Positions 34,345 to 44,753 of a stretch of DNA of 64,000 nucleotides are shown here, in pieces (positions within the stretch are counted from its first letter, which is position 1; every line of letters begins with the position of its first letter). The notes below the pieces were generated by a model. The model was not told where the DNA came from and did not search any database. It saw only the letters and a list, made by a program, of their open reading frames with translations. A program made the translations under genes and the position numbers. The stretch comes from Nissolia schottii (Eukaryota; Streptophyta; Magnoliopsida; Fabales; Fabaceae): the NCBI GenBank assembly GCA_003254905.1, contig QANU01012207.1:538607-602606 (forward strand), given 5' to 3'.

Positions 34345-35808
34345 CCAAGGAAGCTGCTATCAACGTCCAACTTAAGGACGATAAACAAAAGTGCTGGGTG
34401 GGAGACAACCCACCGTTTGTGAGCTTTTCTTTCCTTTACTCTTATTTATTTGTTTTTATCTTTTCTTTCTTGCCCCGTTTTGTGCATCAAAGCTAGTACA
34501 ATTTTTCAAGTGTGGGGTGGGGAAGTTAAAGATTTTAACTGTGCTATACTTGTGACATTCATAAATTAGGGATAATTTAGACTAGTTGATGATCGATTTG
34601 TGCAATATTAATTGTTATACCTGTGGCATTATGTTTGATTGAGCATTTTATAAATCTTGGCATGTTTTGAATTAATTGGATGATATTACCTGGTAAGCTT
34701 TTGAGCCATTTATAGGATGACAACACTACATGCCATTCCTTTCTTTGTTGTGTGTACACTCACTAGTGTTCAAGTCCAGAGCTTGTCTGATTCTCTGCAT
34801 TTGCACTTTTACCTTTGTATATGACATGTGATATGATTGAGACATTCTTTGTGCATTTAGCTTACATGTCTATATGAGCCTACCTTGAATATTTGACCCT
34901 TGATAGCCCCTTTGAGCCTTGAAGCCTTTTATTGTATAATTAGCCCATTACGACCCATTATACCAAGCAAAACCATGATACACCTAGCTTTAAGGCTTAG
35001 GAGAATTGTGGTATATCTGTTCATATGTGCTAAGCAATAAGTGTGGGGTTACCTGAGGACATGTAACATTTAAGTAGGAGGGGAGAGCACCACAATTACT
35101 ATTGGTTGGAAAATACCCATAAAAAAAATGGTGTTGCTCTTTTGCAGAAACAACCAATTAGGTGCACCAACAGAAATGCTCCCCTAAGCTATGAGTAAGC
35201 AGTGGCAGAAAAAGCTAATGGAAATCAAGGTCCTTGCATCATTGGTTAAGCACATATGCCATGAATTCTACTAAGTCTTAGGCTCTAACCTACTGGCCAT
35301 ATGTTATCCCACCTTGACCTTGGCTCCATTACAACCTCTAAAAGACCTCTTGATGCATGTCATATATTTGGTGATCCATGATGCTTAGAAGAAAGTCAAG
35401 CTTATGGAGGCGACTCTAGTGTAGTGTTTGAGAGAGCATTAAATGAACCCATACACTTTGAGTGACGAGTGACACACACTAAACCCGTGAGGCCCAATTG
35501 AGTTTAACATGCCTTAACTTATTCTTTGTTCATGATTGATATGCCAAGGAAATTAGTTTTAACGCACAATGATATCATCTTTTGTCTAAATGTACTCTAA
35601 TTTTTGGATTGTCATGCATTTTGCACAGTTATCTAGTGATTAGTAAGTCGGCTTAAGTGCCTTCCTGAGTTTCGTGGCTTTGTAGGGGGATGTAAATATT
35701 GTCGCCGCACCAAAAAGATTTCTCATTATTTTTGTTTTCACTTTGAATTTGCTTAAGTTCTTGAGTTTCTTGCATGAGGACATGCAATTGTTCAAGTGTG
35801 GGGTAGTT
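34345..35808 (+). other. Post-pol region of the Athila element, no env-like frame
   Basis: There is no open frame of note and nothing like the transmembrane env-like product of some Athila elements. Purine-tract look-alikes CAAGTGTGGGG occur at about 34507 and 35794, and AAGTGTGGGG at 35038. The last precedes the 3' LTR and is the functional candidate. Confidence 0.6.
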
Positions 35809-37380
35809 TGATGAGTGCATTTTCCACCCTATTTTACTATCCTATAAATGAACAAATGCATACTAAAATGTGTGTTTTTAATACCTAATTGATATGTTTT
35901 GCACATTATCTTCTTATGTAAGGAATTGAGAAAAAGGTAAGATTAGGCATTAATTTACTCTTAAAATTTAATATCTCTTTTGGAGTTTTCTATTTTGAAT
36001 TGCAGGAAATAAATGTTCAAAAAGGATCACTGAAGATAAGAAGAGAAGCTTTTGAAAAAGGACAAAAAGAGGAAAATCAGGAAGCAACATCGCTCAGCGC
36101 ATAAGCAACAAACGCTCAGCGGTGAGCATGGAAGCGCTCAGCGAAGCTGAAGGAATCGCTCAGCGATACTGAACAAATCGCTCAGCGATGAACCCCTAGC
36201 CACTGAGCGAAAGTACCAACTTGCACCGGCGCATTTAATGCGCTAGCCTGGAGCCAGCTCAGATTTCAGCACCGCCCTGCAAAAGCTGACTGGAGCATTT
36301 AATGAAGCCGCGTAAGCCGCCGAGATTGACTCAGCCGCTCAGCGCCACCGCCAAACCGCTTAGCGATAAGCCTCAACCGCTCAGCGACGGTGCTAAACCG
36401 CTGAGCGGTCCTGTCGAACTTAGGCCTATAAATAGGAGGCCAAGGCTTTCATTTTTCCATCATCTTCCCACCACCTATCCAAGTTCTCCTAGCCCAAGAA
36501 CTCTCCCTTTTCCTTTCATATTTCTTCACTTTTTACATTTTATTTCAAGCACTTTAGGTTTATGTTAGTAAGTGCTTTGTTAGAAGTCCTTTTCTTTCAA
36601 GAATTGTAGCGAAGCTCTGCCGAATTTAATCCAGGTTCTATTAATCCAGGTTCATTTACGCTTTCCTTCTCTTCATTTACGCTTTCCTTCTCTTTATTTA
36701 TTATGAGTTTTCATTCTCCAATCATGGAGGAGTAATTTCTTAATATCTTGCATGCGGTAACGCTAGATTAAAGATTAATTTGAGGTCTTGCGCTTAATGA
36801 TTATGCAAGAATTGTTCCACCCTTAATTAATGATATAGCGATTGCATGTTGATAGTTAAGGCTAAATCTAAGTTAATGAATCTTGACGATTGTATGATTC
36901 ATTAAACTATGATTAAGGAACTATTGGAGAACTAATCAGATTTGATTAGGTTGTGCAATTGGCGCTTAATTAATATGGGTTTTAATGCTGAGATCTTGAT
37001 TTTAATACCTGTATTAATAAATGCTTAGGGGATTGACGATCGTAGTTTCTTAAGTGAATTGCATATTAGTTAGAGATTTCAACTAATAAACAACATCTCC
37101 TTCCATGAATAATTAATTAGGAACCGAAGAGAATTAATCCTTGATTTAGAAATGCCGTATGCAGGATATTGCTTTTATCATTGTGTTTTACTCTCGTTTT
37201 AATCTCTTTTAAATTCATCAAACAAAACCCCCCGATTTACTTAACTATTAATTGGTTCTAGATTACTTCTTTGGGAAACGACCTAGGTTAACCCCCTTTA
37301 CTACGTTCTCGGGGTTTTCTTGGTTTATAAATTATTATTTGATCGCGCACTAAAATCTAATGACGTTTTGGTGAGCGTCA
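35809..37380 (+). repeat. 3' LTR of the Athila-type element
   Basis: It matches the 5' LTR end to end with small indels. The CGCTNAGCG array spans 36091-36407 and the TATA box is at 36426-36434, again 18 nt apart. Several motif copies are closer to the palindrome here than in the 5' LTR, which carries C-to-T/G-to-A type changes. Confidence 0.88.
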
Positions 37381-38269
37381 ATGCACCATCGCCGCTGCCG
37401 CTTGCTGTAACACCCTTGCTAACTGCTCACTTCCATGGTAGTAAGCAATGCTCACAGGGTTGTTATTCGTTGTGTAGGGTTACTTATAGCCCTTACTTTT
37501 ACCTTTGCAAATAATTCTTACACAGAAATAGGGACCAATTTGAAAATTGTTCGTGTGCTGATCAAGTTATAAATTAGGAGCCATGTGTGATTAAGAGAAT
37601 ATATAACAAGAATCGATAGCGTCTACTCCAAGTTAGGTAGAGATCATTGTGGAACATGAAAAACAACTGCATATATATATTTACAACAAAGGTCCCAAAA
37701 TACAGTTACACATTTGCCTTAATAATAAATATGTACACAAAGGTATAAAAGTCATAGAGCATAATACGAAACATATGTCGCCTTAGCGTGATCATAGTCA
37801 GTTTGCTCCAGCTCCGATCTACAGCTCTCTGTCGCCCACCATGCGTCTCTTGGGTCGTTTTCCTCGTTGTACCCACCTGGATCCATAACCGAGTGGGGGT
37901 GAGAACACTTGGTCCTCAGTGGGGTGCCTCGGCTCTACCTATATCATTTCTCGGCTATCCTCCAGGCCATTCAGGGGTTTCTATGTGATCATGCATACTA
38001 CAATCCTATTGATTATTATATTGACCTAGGGTCCTAAACAGCTTTATCTACTTTACTAGGTGATGGGGAATCTAATCTTTCTTACTAGGTTTACGTGCTT
38101 GTTAACCTTACATTTCAAATACTCTTATACTAATCGTCTTGGGCTGTTCCCTTGACGTTACATATTGCATAAACAGTCATAAATAAATATCAACGCACAT
38201 ACAAACATTCATTCAATCATAAATATATAACTACATAGTGCATGGGGACATTGGGGATCTCTTACGCGT

Positions 38270-38367
38270 ACCGGCTTGCCGAGTTAGCGTCCTACTTCTC
38301 CGCTTTGGCACATACCGGCTTGCCGGGTAAGTGCATTTTTTCTTAGGCATACCGGCTTGCCGGGTTA
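38270..38367. repeat. Three copies of ACCGGCTTGCCGGGTTAGCGT
   Basis: Copies lie at 38270-38290, 38314-38330 and 38351-38370 within the LTR. Each contains CCGGCTTGCCGG, able to form a 5-bp-stem hairpin. It is a local GC-rich cluster in an AT-rich LTR. Confidence 0.65.
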
Positions 38368-38766
38368 GCGTTTTTCTCTTTACTTCCTCCTTTTTCTATC
38401 TATCCTTTACCTTCCTGTGTGATTAACCTCTTCGAACTAATCCACCATTGGGCGACTGACTCGTTAACCAATCCAAACTTGTAAGGACGGGCAAGGTAAC
38501 ATATCAACCAATCCACTTGTGAACTGGTGAGGGACTTGTCTATAATACTTTGCCAAGAGAGGGCTTCCTAACATATAACTATATAAGTGTTCCCTAAGTT
38601 CCGTTATTATCTTTATACATTAGGTGATTGACCTTTAATTCTCTAGGGTTGCCCTAACATCTATGCACAACCCATTCCTCATGATGCATGCCTTACTATA
38701 CAAGAATGGACTATTATGTACCCCTTGGATCCCTTAGAACCACTAAAGTCTCAAGTCTGCCAGGTT

Positions 38767-38998
38767 TCATTCGAATACTTGGAGGGGAATTCGAATGAAA
38801 TCCCTCGAAGTTCTTTCATTCGATTGGAATAGGTTTTCATTCGACTGAATTCCCTCGGCATTCTTTCATTCGAATACTAGGGGATTCATTCGATTGAAAT
38901 CCCAAAAATTCACCCTCATTCGACTGCAGTGGAATTCATTCGAAGGAAAGCTCGTTTTGGCTTTCATTTGACTGATTTCCTTGTGTATTCGAATGAGT
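38767..38998. repeat. Cluster of TTCATTCGA(A/C/T)TG motifs in the chromovirus-like LTR
   Basis: About ten copies of CATTCGA or its complement occur in 230 bp, in both orientations and at irregular spacing. The related solo LTR at 15283-20044 lacks this cluster, so it is a recent, element-specific expansion. Confidence 0.7.
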
Positions 38999-39314
38999 GC
39001 TGAAAAATCGCCTCCCCGAGACTCCAGTTCTCAATTTCCACTGTTCCTAGGGTTCCAATTGGTACAGTTATGCGTTTCATTTCTCAATCTTTCACAAAAC
39101 CCTTTTTAACCAATATCCCCCCAAAATACTACTAATCATATCTACAGTCAGATACACAAATACGCACATATACAGTTAATAATTAATCTACATAAACAGT
39201 GGGCTTAGGATTACCCACCTCCAAATCCAGTTTGGAAACGGTAGAAGTGATGAGGAAAATTCCCTGAGCACTTTCATGACGATTCTGCTATTTTTTCGGC
39301 GTCTGGCAGCATCA

Positions 39315-39646
39315 CAGCAGTGCAAAAACGGACACTCAAAGAAAGAAAGAAAACGAAGCAAAGAAAAAGGAAACAAAGAAACGAAGCTTAAAGTTTCAGG
39401 AAAAAAAATAAGAAATGGCATCAGCGGGAAAGAAACAAAGAAACAATTAAAAGAAAGCAAAGTGGCCAAGAAACAATTAAAGGAAAGCAAGATGGAATTC
39501 GGTGTTGGGGGGGAAGTGAAACAAAGAAATAATGAAAGAAAACAAAGGGGAATAAGGCATCAGGGGGGATGAAGAAACAAAGAAAAAGGAAAGCCAAGTG
39601 AAGCAAAAGCTTCAGAAAGGAAAATAAAAGAAAAATGGCGTCAGGG

Positions 39647-39677
<31 letters not shown>

Positions 39678-39745
39678 GGAAAAAAAAAAAAGAAAACAGA
39701 ACGAAGAAGAAAGAAAAAAAACAGTGAAGCATATGCTTCATAAAG
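39315..39745. repeat. Long purine-rich tract (GAAAGAAAG/AAACAAAG)
   Basis: About 430 bp in which one strand is almost wholly A and G, with GAAACAAAGAAA-like words repeated irregularly. It lies in the same LTR and is followed by a (TA)n run at about 39836-39866. Long homopurine tracts can adopt triplex structures. Here it may also just be slippage-prone DNA. Confidence 0.65.
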
Positions 39746-39830
39746 AAGCAAAGATGAAAAATGGTGTCAGGGGCATATACAGCCCCCCACCATTCACATA
39801 TATATTATATATTATATAATTTTCTTACTT

Positions 39831-39873
<43 letters not shown>

Positions 39874-41218
39874 TAATATTATTATATTAGTATTTTTATT
39901 ATTCATTAAAATTATTATATTATATAACAATATATTATATGTAAATATTTATTATAGATAAACATGATCCTGTCAGTCCAATTTTGATCATACTTGATCG
40001 TGTTTTTGTTGTTCGCAGTCCCGGTATTCCTCGTACGGTTGTCCGAAAAATATTCTGGACATATCCTCGCGCTCTACTAATTTTCCATTATTAGTAGTTG
40101 AGTCCGGTGGAGATATTCAGAGAATTATTATTTTATTAGTGTATTTTACAGTTATTTTCGGTATCCGAAAAATTCCCGATTGGTCTGGAAATCGTCTTAA
40201 GGCTCGGAAAAATCCGTCGGTCATGAAACCTCAATTTTGACTGCTATTCTTATGAGTTAAAGGTGATTCTTATGAATTAAAGATAATAATTTAATTTTCT
40301 CACCTCCGTAATTAACTCATAATTATCTATTACGCTAACTATCCGTACGATGAAAAAACGGGATGTTACATTCTATCCCCCTTACTGGAATTTCGCCCCG
40401 AAATTCCGGTGTAGCTAAATCCTTGGGTCCACCGCTTTTCCACAAAAGCTTTTACCTATCGTCATTCTATCCCAATTGCTCCTTAAGCCTTTTCCGCCTA
40501 CACTTCCTCAAAACTTAGTCCCTTAAACTCTTATTTTCCAACCAGAATGTACCTGGGAACTCTCACGCTCCTACCCGTTACTTGGATTCTCTTGTCTCTT
40601 CCCACACCTTCGAAACTTATTTCCTTAGGGCTGGAAAAGGTCGCCTGCTCCTCTAGTTCTGCGGGACGCTTCCCTCGCTTGGCCCTCTTCCTTCTGTCTC
40701 CCTCACTACTTGCTGTGGTCAGATCTCTTGCTAACCTCTCCAAAATCTTGCATTTGTTCACCCTCATCGCATAGTCACACACGTCCACGTAAATGACGAA
40801 CGCCTGCACCTCAAGCTATCAACCTCTAAAAGAGTCTGTACCCTGTTTCAATATGCGAAGTCCTTGTTAAGAGAAAAGTGGGATGTTACACTTGCACCTA
40901 GGTTTGGCGGACCATGGTTGAGGTTCAACGAAGAGAAAGAAACGGAAAGGTTTAGTGAAGAGAGAACTAATGCTTGAAGTTTTTTAATTTTAAAATTAAT
41001 CGGGTCGGACCCAAAGATTGGGTCGGATCATGGGTTAAAATTTTGAATTCTGGGGTTATGCCACGTGGCACGCCACGTCATAGCCGTTAACCTCATCCAT
41101 TCACAGGGACTAAAATCAAACTTCAAAATCTTACAGGGACTAAAAATTTCACACAGAAACTAAAACCAAATTTTTTAATTTTACAGGGGTTAAAAACTTA
41201 ATTTACCCAATATTAAAC

Positions 41219-41962
41219 TACAATATATTTCAACTTAAATCCTCGAACATCCTCAATATCATCTCCATCATCATTGACAAAGGGTAAAATTGCCCCTTTC
41301 ACAAAGTTTGTGATGGAAGCTATGGGACCCGTAGTGTTGATTTGTTAAGAAATAACTGGTGTATAGGTTTGCTCTTAGTGCAAGCAAGAAATTCTTGAAT
41401 ATTATATATTTAATTGTACTTTTGAAAAGGTAAAGTCAGTCAAGCACCCACACTTTTGATCGAACCACCACAACAGTGGAGTGACGCTCCCGTGACTCAT
41501 GGATACCATGAATTCCTAACCAAATGGGTCAATGAATAAGTATTATTTTATTATTTAATTCAATTTGAAAAAAGCAAACATTGCTTTGCAGATAGTGAGG
41601 TCAGTTCCTACGCATCCAGTGCAACCATTTTCAAGGAAAAGAAAATTTATTGGGGGCAACTTTCTAAACAATGATCATTTCAAATTTTGAATTTTAGATT
41701 TGATGTCAACTTAGAGAGCAATATTAACTTAATTGGGAGGATTACTATCTGATTTTCAGGTTGGCAAGCACTCGACTAGACAATCATGACCGGGCTCTAC
41801 AAAGTATGCAATCTGCTTATCCAAACAAAACAGGAATGAGCAACATCGCAATTGATTTTTTTCATGACAGAAAGATGCAGAGTCAAGGAAAATCTTTTAA
41901 AAAATCCAACAAATAATATTTAGAAGGGTATGGCTGTAAAAGAGAGGTATCGGTTGCAAAGT
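41219..41962. other. Intergenic, no recognised feature
   Basis: AT-rich sequence between the MULE and the inverted-repeat element. It shows no convincing ORF and no repeat structure. Confidence 0.5.
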
Positions 41963-43856
41963 GCTGCCATGTTCTAAATTTGTATTTAATTATATTTAAT
42001 AATTATATTAATTAATATAGAAAATAAAATTAACTACTTTTAATTTAAAACATTTTAAATAATATGAATGCATTAAATCTAGTTCATATTGATAAAAATT
42101 GTTATTAAAAATAATTTAAATTTATTTAAAATGTTAACTATATTTTAAAATTACTTAAAATTATTTTATTTAAAATTAATTATAATTATAATTTATTTCA
42201 AATCTAGCCCATATTTCAAAAATACTATTTGAAAAATATGTTCACAAACTAAACAATACTAAAAAAAATATTTAATTATTATTGAAAGTTTTTTTTACAC
42301 ACTTATTTAAAGTTCTAAGTAAAAAATTGATAATTTTTCTCTCCTCTCTCTCTTCTTTTCTTTTGTTCTTCATTTGTGAGTGTTAGAGATGAGGTTTGTC
42401 ATTGTCATATTTTGGTGGCAGCTCTACCATTTTTTCTTTTCATTAATTAATTTTTTATTGTATAAAATCCTCAAATTTATTAGATCTTGAGCATATATAT
42501 CTGAATTTTTCGTTTCTTATAATGATTTATCTCATGTTTTTATTAATTTTTCCTTTGTGGTTGTTTAGATCCCTTCATGCTTGTGTTGGTTCGTTTTGTG
42601 GTTGTTGTTTTTTTAAGTATTACAAATGACAAAGATGATTGAACCTATGACTAAAAGAGATGTAATACATTTTTTAAACTTCAGTGTTTTTCGTGTTGGT
42701 CTCCGATGTGAAAGATGTTTAGACATTGATAGTTTTTGGGTAAGGAGTAGAGCTATAGACTGAGTTAGTTCAAAATATAGAGTGTTTTTACTTCTTATTT
42801 ACATTAGGTCTGATGTATTTTTTTAATTTGTAATTGCCGTTATGCTTTTATATTAATGAAATTTTGTTTATCACTATAAAAAAAGTATAAAAAAAAGAAT
42901 TTAAATCTAATTTATAACTTGAATCCGGTACCCCATAAAATTGAAGGGTACGTATCGATTGGAACCATAACATCTAAGATTTTGCCACGTATTTATTGTT
43001 TTAAATTTGTGATTGAATCACAATTGTTCAAATACAAGGAGGTATTGATAACTTCATAGAAACTTGGGTACCGAAGAAAAAACCTAAAATTTAATTTAAA
43101 TAATTTTTTAAATTTGGTAAAAATAAATAAATAAAAGGCATATATCTCTTTTTAAATCATACTTTGGTTCATAGTGAATTTAAAATTTGTCATTCTATGA
43201 CTCTATTCAAAAGATAACTCATCAGAATTGTTAAAATGAAACTTGCTACGTCAACGCAAAAATATCAAAACGACATTCAATAATTCTTCCGTTGAAGTAG
43301 CAAATTTCATTTCAACAATAAATAGAGTTGCCAAAGGACAAAATTTGGTTGGCCAATTTTTACACAAGCAAGTATGATTTTAAAAGAGGTTTATAGTTTT
43401 GTTTAATCAAATTTAAAATTTTATCTTTTTTATATTTTATATTTTTATTCAATTTGGTCATTAAAATTTAAATTTAAGTTCTGATTTCCCATTAAAAAAA
43501 ACAGTAAGTTCTGATTTTTTTTCGTTGACTTAAAAATTTTAATAATAATTAAATATTATTTTTAGTATTGTTTAACTAGTATAACATATTTTGTAAATAA
43601 TATTTTTGAAATATGAGCTTATTTAAAATAGTGTTTTAATTTTAAACAATATTAAGTAACACATTTTTAAATAACCCTAAAATATAATTAACATTTTAAA
43701 TAATTTTAAATTTAAGAATAATTTTTATTAATATGAACTTGATTTAATGCATTCATATTGTTTAAAAGTTTTAAATTACAAGTAGTTAAGTTTATAATCA
43801 ATATTAATTAATATAATTATTGCGTATAATTAAATATAAATTTAGAATATAGTAGC
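41963..43856. mobile_element. Long-inverted-repeat (foldback/MULE-like) element, ~1.9 kb
   Basis: The left arm, 41963-42288, and right arm, 43535-43856, are reverse complements over about 320 bp with moderate divergence. For example, both contain AATATGAATGCATTAAATC and TAATTATATTAATTAATAT in matching order. The 1.25-kb spacer has no transposase-like frame. The outer ends read GCTGCCATGTTCTAAATTT and, reversed, GCTACTATATTCTAAATTT. I could not fix a target duplication, so superfamily is uncertain. Confidence 0.7.
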
Positions 43857-44625
43857 AATAAATGATAATAGAAAAAAAAAATCTTAACACAATTTATAAT
43901 TAATGGTATTTAAAGGATGTGAAGATTAAAACACTAAAGAAGGAATGGAACTAGACAAATGGAAGTGGCAATAGCCACTCTCCAATTTAAAACTTAGATA
44001 ACCAAATTGATTAAAATAAAAAGTAAAGGAACAAATTGATAAATTAGATAAACCCAGAGAACCAAAAATGCAATTTTGCCTATTTTTTTTTCCTATGGTT
44101 ACCTCAGTCATTTATTAAACATCAAACTAACTAGGTTAGGACTCGTGTGCGCGCGAGTACGTGTGTGGGTGAGAGTGTGAAAAAGCTAGAGTATGGAAAA
44201 TGACCAAGGGAGGAAAAAGAAAATGGAGGAGAAGAATTGAATTGGAACAAAATATAGCAGAGCTTGCGTATAAAATTCACAGCCACGGAAGTGCACCATT
44301 CTCTGATGTGTCACTTCCATGAAGCGCATAGAAACAAGCTATCGTCACAATATTGTTTGTTGAGTAAATCAGGCTCAATGTAGCACAGGGTGTGTGTACT
44401 TCCCTACAAAGTGAACAAGAAGTTTGAAAGAAAAAGGCTAATATGAGTCTTGTCGCAAAAGCAATGCGGCTTTTCTCTATATTTTGTAACTTTTTCCCAT
44501 GGAATCCTACCAAAAACGCCCGCGCGTATGAGTGAATCAAGTTAAACATTTTGCGTCCGCGTCTGTTCAATCGCTCGGCTTTTCTAGTGTTGTCTTCCTC
44601 TCTCTCGGGTCGGCAAGATCTATCC

Positions 44626-44636
44626 TTTTATAGATA
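44626..44636 (+). promoter_or_regulatory. Putative TATA box of the MSR-like gene
   Basis: TTTTATAGATA lies 118 nt upstream of the start codon, in a stretch that becomes less AT-rich and includes a pyrimidine patch (TCTTCCTCTCTCTC) just before it. This would give a 5' UTR of about 90 nt. It is a sequence match only. Confidence 0.35.
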
Positions 44637-44753
44637 CTTGACGATTCTATAGAGTTCAATTGTATATTTTCTTATAATCGAGAAGCTCTCGGAATTCTCT
44701 GACCTACACGGAGAATTGGAGAAAGGTTTTGGAGGGGAGGAAAATCGTCGACG

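Larger units (their letters stand above)
20198..37380 (+). mobile_element. Athila-type Ty3/gypsy retrotransposon (Diaspora-like, no env), nested inside the MULE
   Basis: LTRs of 1,580 bp (20198-21777) and 1,572 bp (35809-37380) both start TGATGAGTGC and end GAGCGTCA. The flanking duplication is GTGCA/ATGCA, with one mismatch. Just inside the left LTR is TTGGCGCCGTTGCCGGGG, complementary to the 3' end of tRNA-Asp, as in Athila/Tat elements. A purine tract (AGTGTGGGGTAG) precedes the right LTR. The order is gag, protease, RT, RNase H, integrase, followed by ~1.46 kb without an env-like frame. A second element interrupts it at 24473-31121. The LTRs differ at a few dozen positions by eye, mostly C/T and G/A. 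Confidence 0.92.
37406..40890 (-). mobile_element. Ty3/gypsy chromovirus-like (Tekay/Del-type) remnant with one full LTR
   Basis: The element starts TGTAACACCC and ends GGATGTTACA, between perfect CTTGC duplications (37401-37405 and 40891-40895). The 2,965-bp LTR is 37406-40370. To its right, TTCTATCCCCCTTA and GAATTTCGCCCCGAAATTC are the reversed polypurine tract and 3' internal end typical of this lineage, so it reads on the minus strand. Only ~520 bp of internal or truncated 5' LTR sequence remains. A 92-codon minus-strand frame at 40531-40809 may be a gag scrap but I cannot confirm it. The element lost its centre and most of its 5' LTR after insertion. Confidence 0.8.
14410..41208. mobile_element. 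Mutator-like (Pack-MULE-type) shell carrying an NLR fragment and three nested insertions
   Basis: The left end starts GGTTAATTAAGTTTTTAGCC and the right end, reversed, GGGTAAATTAAGTTTTTAAC. The inverted termini stay similar for about 200 bp (14410-14640 and 41000-41208), sharing TTAGTCCCTGTAA words and GACGTGGCGTGCCACGTGGC-like blocks. The flanks carry the same 10-mer, AATATTAAAC (14400-14409 and 41209-41218); Mutator-like elements make 9-11 bp duplications. Removing the three nested LTR elements leaves a shell of about 1.35 kb. It has no transposase but contains a resistance-gene fragment, as expected of a gene-capturing non-autonomous MULE. Confidence 0.78.

Noticed and set aside
39761..39961. 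66-codon frame with IYIYIYIYI
   Set aside because: Translated TA microsatellite.
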